Below are positions 6,547-11,874 of a DNA stretch of 20,194 nt, piece after piece; the stretch's first letter is position 1; each line of letters begins with the position of its first letter. The stretch comes from DATCKG01 sp036562385 (lineage in GTDB: Bacteria > Bacillota > Sulfobacillia > Symbiobacteriales > Symbiobacteriaceae): the NCBI GenBank assembly GCA_036562385.1, contig DATCKG010000095.1, positions 1 through 20,194 of the forward strand. The letters run 5' to 3'. Both the position numbers and the translations under genes were made by a program. The notes beneath the pieces are model-generated. The model ran no database searches. It was not told the DNA's origin and saw nothing but the letters and a program-made list of their open reading frames with translations.

Positions 6547-8274
6547 CTACCCGGCGGCTTGTGTTTCCATGGCACGGAGCAGCTCCCGCACCTCTGCGGA
6601 GGTGGCGCACTGAAGCGCTTTTTCGGCCACAGCACGGCAGGCCTCCAGCGACAGGCTGCGCACCAGGTTCTTCACCCGGGGGATGGCCCGGGCACTCATG
6701 CTGAACTCATCCAAACCCATGCCCAGGAGCAGAGGGGTGCACATGGTGTCGCCGGCCATTTCACCGCACATGCCGGCCCATTTGCCGTGGCGGTGGGCCG
6801 CGTCAATTACCATCTTGATAAGTCGCAGCACCCCGGGGTGCAGCGGATCATACAGATGGGCGATCCGCTGGTTCATGCGGTCGACACCGAGGGTGTACTG
6901 AATCAGGTCATTGCTTCCGATGCTGAAGAAGTCGACTTCCCGGGCCAGTTGATCGGCCACCAGGGCGGCCGAAGGAAGTTCGATCATGATCCCCACGGAG
7001 AGGTTCGGGGCAACCGGTACGCCTCTGGCTACCAACTCCTGCCGCGCTTCCTCCAGCAGCGCCTTGGCCCTGCGCACCTCATCGACGCTGCTGATCATGG
7101 GGAACATCACTTTCACGTTCCCGTGACAGCCGGCCCGCCAGATGGCCCGAAGTTGGGTCTTGAACAGGTCCGGCCGGTCCAGGCACACGCGGATGGCCCG
7201 CCATCCCAGAAACGGGTTCATCTCCTCGGGCATGTCCAGATAGGGAATGTGCTTGTCGCCGCCGATGTCCAGGGTCCGGATGATGACGGGGCGGCCCTGC
7301 ATGCTTTCGGCCACGGCCTTGTATGCCTCGTACTGCTCCTCCTCGGAGGGCAGTTGGGGCTGGTCCATGAACAGAAACTCGGTGCGGTACAGGCCCACCC
7401 CCTCGGCCCCGTTGTCCAGGGCGTCGGGAATGTCCCGGGGCGTACCGATGTTCGCGGCCAACTCCACCCGACGCCCGTCCACCGTGACTGCGGGCAGTTC
7501 CTTCAGGCGGGCCAAGGCCTCCCGTTCGGCGGCCGCCCGGGCAGCCTTCTCCTGATAAGCGGCCAGCGTGGCGGAGTCCGGGTTGACGAAGATCACCCCT
7601 TCGTCGCCGTCGACAATCAGCATGTCACCATCTGATACGTGCTCCAGCAGGCCGGGGCTGCCTACCACCGCGGGGATTCCCAGGGACCGGGCCATGATGG
7701 CGCTGTGGGAGGTGCGGCCGCCGCTTTCGGTCGCAAAGCCCAGTGCCGTACGAGGGTCCAGTTGGGCGGTGTCCGAGGGCGTGAGGTCGTGGGCGACGAT
7801 GATTCGGGGCTCGACAAGCGAGCCCAGGTCCGGGGCCACGGTCCCGGTCAAATGCCGGATGAGGCGCTGACCCACGTCCGCCACGTCCGCTGCCCGCTCC
7901 CGCATGTACTCATCCTCCATGGCCTCAAAGATCGCCTTGATGTTTGCCACTGTCTGGCTCACGGCATCCACGGCACTGAGACCTTCGCGAATGGAGCGGG
8001 CCACCTCTTCGGTGAGGGCCGGGTCATCCAGCATCATCAGGTGAGCGTCAAATACAGCGGCTTCGGCCTCGCCCACCTTCCGTGCGACCCGTTCCCGCAG
8101 CGCGGTCAGTTCGGCGCGGCTGGCGGCCAGGGCTGCCTCGAAACGGGCTCGTTCGGTGGCGGGATCGGAGGGTGCCGATGTGGTTCCGGCTTCCGTCGCA
8201 GGCTTGGCCGGCGGATGCAGGACGAACGCTTTTCCGATGGCGATACCCGGTGATGCGGCGATACCTTTGAACAT
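6547..8274 (-). CDS. ptsI: PTS Enzyme I (phosphoenolpyruvate-protein phosphotransferase)
   Basis: This 575-residue cytosolic protein takes phosphate from phosphoenolpyruvate and passes it to HPr. The length matches the family (about 570-575). In order there are the N-terminal HPr-interacting domain (MFKGIAASPGIAIGKAFVL), the swivelling phosphohistidine domain with GGRTSHSAIMARS (active His190), and the PEP-binding barrel with MIELPSAALVADQLA, DFFSIGSNDLIQYTLGVDR and the catalytic GMCGEMAGD (Cys503). The ATG at 8274 is chosen because AGGAGAGAG lies just upstream and because homology begins at MFKGI; the longer open frame upstream has no PTS similarity. It is divergent from HPr rather than in the common ptsHI order. 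No Enzyme II is visible in the window, so its sugar partner is unknown. Confidence 0.97.
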   Translation of the reverse strand: MFKGIAASPGIAIGKAFVLHPPAKPATEAGTTSAPSDPATERARFEAALAASRAELTALRERVARKVGEAEAAVFDAHLMMLDDPALTEEVARSIREGLSAVDAVSQTVANIKAIFEAMEDEYMRERAADVADVGQRLIRHLTGTVAPDLGSLVEPRIIVAHDLTPSDTAQLDPRTALGFATESGGRTSHSAIMARSLGIPAVVGSPGLLEHVSDGDMLIVDGDEGVIFVNPDSATLAAYQEKAARAAAEREALARLKELPAVTVDGRRVELAANIGTPRDIPDALDNGAEGVGLYRTEFLFMDQPQLPSEEEQYEAYKAVAESMQGRPVIIRTLDIGGDKHIPYLDMPEEMNPFLGWRAIRVCLDRPDLFKTQLRAIWRAGCHGNVKVMFPMISSVDEVRRAKALLEEARQELVARGVPVAPNLSVGIMIELPSAALVADQLAREVDFFSIGSNDLIQYTLGVDRMNQRIAHLYDPLHPGVLRLIKMVIDAAHRHGKWAGMCGEMAGDTMCTPLLLGMGLDEFSMSARAIPRVKNLVRSLSLEACRAVAEKALQCATSAEVRELLRAMETQAAG

Positions 8275-8311
8275 ACGCTGCTCTCTCCTAATTTCATTTT
8301 CATCATGGAGT

Positions 8312-8350
8312 CCGGACTGCCGCGGCTGGATTTGTAGTCCGGCCGCGGCA
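8312..8350 (-). promoter_or_regulatory. Two interlocked perfect inverted repeats in the ptsI leader
   Basis: TGCCGCGGC (8318-8326) pairs with GCCGCGGCA (8342-8350), a 9-bp stem. CCGGACT (8312-8318) pairs with AGTCCGG (8336-8342), a 7-bp stem. The arms alternate and share bases 8318 and 8342, so the two hairpins cannot both form completely. The region is 38-76 nt upstream of the ptsI ATG in its transcript. It may be an RNA switch or anti-terminator-like leader, or a compound operator. No T-tract follows either stem, so it is not an ordinary terminator. Confidence 0.55.
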
Positions 8351-8629
8351 GACATGGTTGACCACGCTGCATGATGCCAGTTGGAAGGGCGACCGCTGCC
8401 GTAGCGATTTTCCATCGTTTTCGCAGGGGTCCCTTTCGCTCGCTGGATGCTGCATCTCATTCCGTTCCTTCTTCAGCGCTTGCCCAAGAGTACCTGCAAG
8501 GGCCGTGCCGAAGAAGCGGCAGATCTTGTGGATCTTATGTTGGCATGGCCTTTGCAACACTCGCGTCGACAGCCCCGGGCGCCTGTCCATCATGCACCGT
8601 TTCCCGGCGAAGGGGATAAGTTGTTCGGC

Positions 8630-8657
8630 CTGACGCCCACCCGTGGAAAGCTATACT
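8630..8657 (+). promoter_or_regulatory. Promoter of the HPr gene
   Basis: -35 CTGACG (8630-8635) and -10 TATACT (8652-8657) are spaced by 16 bp. This would give a leader of about 85 nt before the TTG at 8750. Confidence 0.5.
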
Positions 8658-8749
8658 CGCAGGAGTGGGCGGGCTTGGCCGCCGGCGGGCAAACCTTTCT
8701 CTTTGGAGCGCCGGGGAAAATCTGTTCAGACCACAGGGGAGTGAACGCG

Positions 8750-9019
8750 TTGGCATCTGCACGCATCATGATTTCCGATCCGGTGGGTCTGCACGCGCGC
8801 CCTGCTGCGCTGTTTGTGCAGCGGGCGAAAAAGTACGCGGGGGCCGTTATCATTCGGCATGGCGACAAGCAGGCCGATGCCAAGAGCATCCTGCAGGTGA
8901 TGAGCCTGGGTGCCAGATCCGGAGAGACCATCGTGGTGGAAGTCGAGGACGGCCCTGATGCCGAGCAGCTGCTCCGTGATCTGGCAGCCACGGTGGGCCA
9001 TATCGCGGAAGAGGGGTAG
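8750..9019 (+). CDS. ptsH: PTS phosphocarrier protein HPr
   Basis: This 89-residue cytosolic protein accepts phosphate from Enzyme I on a histidine and hands it to sugar-specific Enzymes II. The active-site motif GLHARPA places His15 exactly where the family has it when the TTG at 8750 is the start; GGGGAG lies 8 nt upstream. The regulatory motif DAKSILQVMSLGA places Ser46 at the site phosphorylated by HPr kinase in Firmicutes, so a role in carbon catabolite control through CcpA is likely. It is transcribed away from ptsI. Longer starts upstream add sequence without HPr similarity and are rejected. A purely regulatory Crh-type paralogue is excluded because His15 is present. Confidence 0.95.
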   Translation: MASARIMISDPVGLHARPAALFVQRAKKYAGAVIIRHGDKQADAKSILQVMSLGARSGETIVVEVEDGPDAEQLLRDLAATVGHIAEEG

Positions 9020-9030
9020 AAGAAGGCAGC

Positions 9031-9071
9031 GCGGCCGGATACCTGCTCGAAACAGGCAGGTGTTCGGCCGC
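9031..9071 (+). terminator. Strong hairpin downstream of HPr gene, no T-tract
   Basis: GCGGCCG (9031-9037) pairs with CGGCCGC (9065-9071). Inside, ATACCTGC pairs with GCAGGTGT. It begins 11 nt after the HPr stop codon. The absence of a T-run means it may be a transcript-stabilising or Rho-assisted structure and not a classical terminator. Confidence 0.5.
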
Positions 9072-9121
9072 AGCCATTGCCGGACTTCACCGTCGAGTGG
9101 AACGCATATAGGAGGTCCCGG

Positions 9122-9187
9122 TTGATCATATTGAGGGTCATGTTCGCGGTTTCACGTTGCATTCAGGTCGTCTCAACGCTATCATAA
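9122..9187 (+). CDS. Possible 21-residue small ORF
   Basis: A TTG at 9122 is preceded by a strong SD AGGAGG (9110-9115) with a 6-nt spacer. The frame encodes MIILRVMFAVSRCIQVVSTL plus Ser and ends at TAA. The peptide is hydrophobic and weakly basic. The only support is the unusually good SD in an otherwise empty region. It overlaps the candidate promoter of the next gene, so it may be fortuitous. Confidence 0.25.
   Translation: MIILRVMFAVSRCIQVVSTLS
9157..9185 (+). promoter_or_regulatory. Promoter of the small membrane-protein gene
   Basis: -35 TTGCAT (9157-9162) and -10 TATCAT (9180-9185) are separated by 17 bp. The -10 matches five of six consensus positions. The expected start near 9192 gives a leader of about 85 nt. 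Confidence 0.5.
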
Positions 9188-9235
9188 TTCTGCCAAGTCC
9201 ATCAAATCTCGGTGGTTGATTTCATGCGTTGGCTA

Positions 9236-9257
9236 CTCACGATGGATTTTTCGTGAG
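9236..9257 (+). promoter_or_regulatory. Leader hairpin before the membrane-protein SD
   Basis: CTCACGA (9236-9242) pairs perfectly with TCGTGAG (9251-9257) around an 8-nt loop. It ends just before the purine-rich SD region (9258-9275), so it could affect ribosome access. Confidence 0.35.
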
Positions 9258-9276
9258 AGGGGGAGAGGGGAGGAGT

Positions 9277-9567
9277 ATGGCAGCGCCGTTCCTGCTTGCA
9301 GGGGCAGTCGCAGCCGTCATCGGGGCTGTGAAGCAGCAGTGGGAATGGTTTGTGACAGCGGCGGTTGCATGTTTGCCGCTCACCTACTATTTCCTGGGAT
9401 CTCCGTCTTGGTTGTTTAACCTGCAAGGGCTTCTGCTGCTGGGTTTGCCCCTTTTGGGCGTAGTTGCCGTTCGGTTTGGCAAGGCGTGGTTGGCCAAGTT
9501 AGTAGGTGGAATCCTTGCGGTCTGTTGCACCGCCTGGTTGATCGTGGTCATTGTCGATCCCTGGTAG
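9277..9567 (+). CDS. Small integral membrane protein of unknown function
   Basis: This 96-residue protein is almost entirely hydrophobic. I see three or four membrane segments (about residues 3-18, 23-42, 47-65 and 70-91), separated by short charged or aromatic turns such as KQQWEW and RFGKAW. The ATG at 9277 is chosen because a long purine SD (GGGGAGGAG) lies immediately upstream; the in-frame ATG at 9229 would add a hydrophilic stretch with no SD. The gene has its own likely promoter and a terminator downstream, so it appears monocistronic. I do not recognise a family. Confidence 0.65.
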   Translation: MAAPFLLAGAVAAVIGAVKQQWEWFVTAAVACLPLTYYFLGSPSWLFNLQGLLLLGLPLLGVVAVRFGKAWLAKLVGGILAVCCTAWLIVVIVDPW

Positions 9568-9625
9568 TTTGATACTTTCTTTCTCCGTTTCAACCGGGCA
9601 CCGATTGGGCGATAGGGGCACGGCC

Positions 9626-9676
9626 AAACCGGGTGAGAGATATTGCCCACCGGGTTTGTTTTTTCTTTGGTTTTTC
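9626..9676 (+). terminator. Rho-independent terminator after the small membrane protein
   Basis: AAACCGGGTG (9626-9635) pairs with CACCGGGTTT (9648-9657) with one G-G mismatch. It is followed by a long T-rich run, GTTTTTTCTTTGGTTTTT. Confidence 0.85.
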
Positions 9677-9716
9677 CGGCGATGAATTTTGGGCAAGGAG
9701 TGCTGTCCACTCCGGC

Positions 9717-9746
9717 TCATGCGTTGTCCATCCTTTGCATAGCCAT
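9717..9746 (+). promoter_or_regulatory. Weak sigma-E-like promoter candidate for ylbJ
   Basis: TCATGCG (9717-9723), a 14-nt spacer and CATAGCCAT (9738-9746) loosely resemble the mother-cell sigma-E pattern (ATA-type -35, CATACA-T -10). ylbJ is sigma-E dependent in Bacillus subtilis, which is why I looked for it. The match is poor and is offered only as a candidate. Confidence 0.2.
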
Positions 9747-9795
9747 CTGGTACAGGATCCCTTCGGGGCCTATCCCCTGGAACCGGAGGTGCCCT

Positions 9796-11028
9796 ATGCG
9801 ACGCAGGATCTCGGCGCTGGTCTGGGCTCTGGCGTGCGTGGTGCTTACCCTGTCCCTGGTGGTCTACCCCAAGGCAGCGGTGGAGGCGGCCAAGGACGGG
9901 CTGAACCTGTTTCTGAACGTGGTCTTTCCCTCGCTGCTGCCCTTCTTCATCCTGTCGGACGTCATGCTGGCGCTGGGCGTGGTTCACTTTATCGGCGTCC
10001 TGTTCGAGCCGCTGATGCGGCCGGTTTTCAATGTACCCGGAGAAGGGGCCTTTGTTCTTTCCATGGGCCTTGCCGCAGGCTACCCGATGGACGCGGTGAT
10101 TACCGCTCGCTTTCGCAAAAGCGGGATGTGCACCCGCGTTGAAGGGGAGCGGATGCTGGCCTTCTCGAACACAGCCGATCCGCTTTTTATTTTGGGAGCC
10201 GTGGCCGTGGGGATGTTCGCCATGCCAGCCCTGGGTCGGACCATGGCCCTGGCCCACTATACCGCTGCCCTGCTGGTGGGCCTCCTTTTCCGTTTTTACG
10301 GCCTGCGGGACCCGGAGCGGACGCCGCAGCGGCCTTCCCAAGGGCACCTGCTGGGCCGGGCGGTGGAGGCGCTGGTGAAGGCCCGGCAGGAGGACGGTCG
10401 GAGCTTGGGTCAGATTCTGGGGGATGCGATCCGTGAATCCATCGAGACCCTTTGGCTGATTTGCGGCTTCATCATGCTGATGGCTACCGTCGTCACGATG
10501 GTAGAGGCCGCGGGGCTGTATCCGCTGCTGGCGGTACCGCTGGAATGGCTGTTCGCCCGGATAGGCCTGGATCCATCCCTGGTTCGGGCGGTGGTGATTG
10601 GGCTGTTTGAAATCGACCTGGGAACGCTGGCTGCTTCCCAGGCCGAGGCGGATCTGGTGCAGCGGGTGGCGGTGGCAGGGGCGATCGTGGCTTGGAGCGG
10701 CCTTTCGGTTCACGGACAGGTAGCCAGCGTGCTCACCGGCACGGACATTCGGATGGGACCGTACCTGCTGGCTCGCCTGGTGCATGCGATCTTTGCTTTT
10801 GGGGCGACCCTCCTGCTCATGCGCAGCGGATCGGTGGCAGGCGTTGGTGGACTGCTTCCCGCCATCGGCACCCTGCCCACGGGACTCATTCAGCCCGGCT
10901 TCTGGCAGGTTCTGATGCACAGGCTGGGCTGGGCGGCGGGGCTGCCACTGGGGCTGGCACTGTGCGGCAGTCTGGCTGCCATTCTGACGGGGGGCTTGCG
11001 TACCGCAGGGTTCTACACCCGGCGCTGA
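9796..11028 (+). CDS. ylbJ: Sporulation integral membrane protein YlbJ
   Basis: This 410-residue polytopic membrane protein is close in length to Bacillus YlbJ. It opens with a hydrophobic segment (ISALVWALACVVLTLSLVV) and continues with many membrane spans. It contains the Gate-like patterns NVVFPSLLPFFILSD, MGLAAGYPMDA and FSNTADPLFILGAVAVGMF, and a second copy-like half (ETLWLICGFIMLMATVV, FEIDLGT). In Bacillus YlbJ is made in the mother cell and is needed for proper spore formation; its molecular role is not settled, with transport suggested by the Gate domain. The ATG at 9796 has GGAGG 6 nt upstream; the upstream extension of the frame lies partly in the terminator and is rejected. The gene argues that the host forms endospores. 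Confidence 0.88.
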   Translation: MRRRISALVWALACVVLTLSLVVYPKAAVEAAKDGLNLFLNVVFPSLLPFFILSDVMLALGVVHFIGVLFEPLMRPVFNVPGEGAFVLSMGLAAGYPMDAVITARFRKSGMCTRVEGERMLAFSNTADPLFILGAVAVGMFAMPALGRTMALAHYTAALLVGLLFRFYGLRDPERTPQRPSQGHLLGRAVEALVKARQEDGRSLGQILGDAIRESIETLWLICGFIMLMATVVTMVEAAGLYPLLAVPLEWLFARIGLDPSLVRAVVIGLFEIDLGTLAASQAEADLVQRVAVAGAIVAWSGLSVHGQVASVLTGTDIRMGPYLLARLVHAIFAFGATLLLMRSGSVAGVGGLLPAIGTLPTGLIQPGFWQVLMHRLGWAAGLPLGLALCGSLAAILTGGLRTAGFYTRR

Positions 11029-11057
11029 GGTGTGATGGTCGTTCTGGACTCCCGCGC

Positions 11058-11086
11058 TTGCCTATTGGGACAACGGTCACTATAAT
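11058..11086 (+). promoter_or_regulatory. Sigma-A promoter of ppa
   Basis: -35 TTGCCT (11058-11063) and a consensus -10 TATAAT (11081-11086) are spaced by 17 bp. It is the best-formed promoter in the window and lies about 50 nt before the start codon. Confidence 0.85.
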
Positions 11087-11136
11087 GTCTAGAAGCTATT
11101 CCGTTTGTTTGAAGGAGAGCGAAAGGGGTCAGCACG

Positions 11137-11631
11137 TTGAGCGAGTTGGTAGTTGAAGCGCTTATCGAGATTCCGGCGGGGAGCCAGAACAAGTACGAGT
11201 TCGACAAAGAGAAAGGCGTCCTGCGCCTGGATCGGGTGCTCTACTCGCCAGTCCACTATCCGACCGACTACGGGTATGTCCCGGAGACACTGGAGGAAGA
11301 TGGTGACCCCCTGGACATCATGGTCATGGTCACCAATCCCACGGTGCCGGGGTGCCTGATCGATGCACGGGTAGTGGGCATCCTCTCCATGGAGGATGAC
11401 AAGGGGATCGACAACAAGCTGTTGGGCGTTCCGGTAAAAGATCCCCGGTTCAGCCAGGTCCATAACCTCAGCGACGTGCCGGCCCACGTGCTCCGGGAAA
11501 TCGAGCATTTCTTCCGCACATACAAAGACTTGGAAGGCAAGTCCACGCGGATTCGTGGCTGGTACGGCGTTGATACGGCTGCAAGGATCCTGGCCAGGGC
11601 CCGGGCGGCCTATCAGCGAGCGGCCAGTTGA
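11137..11631 (+). CDS. ppa: Inorganic pyrophosphatase (family I)
   Basis: This 164-residue soluble enzyme hydrolyses pyrophosphate to two phosphates and so pulls nucleotide-sugar, nucleic-acid and tRNA-charging reactions forward. Family I signatures are visible: IPAGSQNKYE (Lys19, Glu21), DYGYVPET and EDGDPLDIMV with metal-binding Asp55, Asp57 and Asp60, then KDPRF. Family II (DHH) enzymes, common in Bacilli, look quite different. The TTG at 11137 is preceded by AAAGGGG about 8 nt upstream. Strong promoter and terminator flank it, so it is monocistronic. Confidence 0.96.
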   Translation: MSELVVEALIEIPAGSQNKYEFDKEKGVLRLDRVLYSPVHYPTDYGYVPETLEEDGDPLDIMVMVTNPTVPGCLIDARVVGILSMEDDKGIDNKLLGVPVKDPRFSQVHNLSDVPAHVLREIEHFFRTYKDLEGKSTRIRGWYGVDTAARILARARAAYQRAAS

Positions 11632-11656
11632 TCGCGATCAGGCAGCGGTAAGGGGA

Positions 11657-11690
11657 GGACCCGCCTGGAAGGCCAGGCGGGTTCTCTTCA
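11657..11690 (+). terminator. Rho-independent terminator of ppa
   Basis: ACCCGCCTGG (11659-11668) pairs perfectly with CCAGGCGGGT (11673-11682) around an AAGG tetraloop, followed by TCTCTTC. It lies 27 nt after the stop codon. Confidence 0.88.
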
Positions 11691-11800
11691 TCAGTGGTCC
11701 GCGGCCTGGTCATGCCCGGGTGGTTGGGTGTGCATCCTATGGATGGCATGATGGCCGGCGGCCGCCGGCGGGGTCCTGTCGTGTACCTCCAGGGCGCGTC

Positions 11801-11835
11801 TTGCCCATAACTGGTGAAATGTGGTACCGTAATAT
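11801..11835 (+). promoter_or_regulatory. Probable promoter of rnr
   Basis: TTGCCC (11801-11806) is followed after 18 bp by TACCGT (11825-11830), preceded by TG as in an extended -10. The block GGTACCGTAATAT (11823-11835) is nearly identical to GGTACCATAATAT in the smpB promoter, which supports a regulatory role even though the exact hexamers are uncertain. Confidence 0.4.
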
Positions 11836-11874
11836 CTCGAAGGCAGAGCCGGTTGTCACAAGGTGGTAGCAAGC

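Larger units (their letters stand above)
8275..8749. other. Long divergent intergenic region between ptsI and HPr gene
   Basis: About 475 bp separate the two PTS starts. It holds the ptsI SD and leader repeats (8312-8350) and a promoter for HPr (8630-8657). I find no convincing sigma-A promoter for ptsI; the best minus-strand candidate (GTGTTG-17-TAAGAT near 8536-8564) is weak. Open frames crossing the region show no recognisable protein features. Confidence 0.5.

Noticed and set aside
8275..8460. N-terminal extension of Enzyme I up to 8460
   Set aside because: The extra residues have no PTS similarity and include the interlocked repeats and the SD that serves the ATG at 8274.
9224..9256. 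Ten-residue frame MRWLLTMDFS before the membrane-protein gene
   Set aside because: Its SD is weak, it overlaps the leader hairpin, and there are no repeated regulatory codons to suggest an attenuation peptide.
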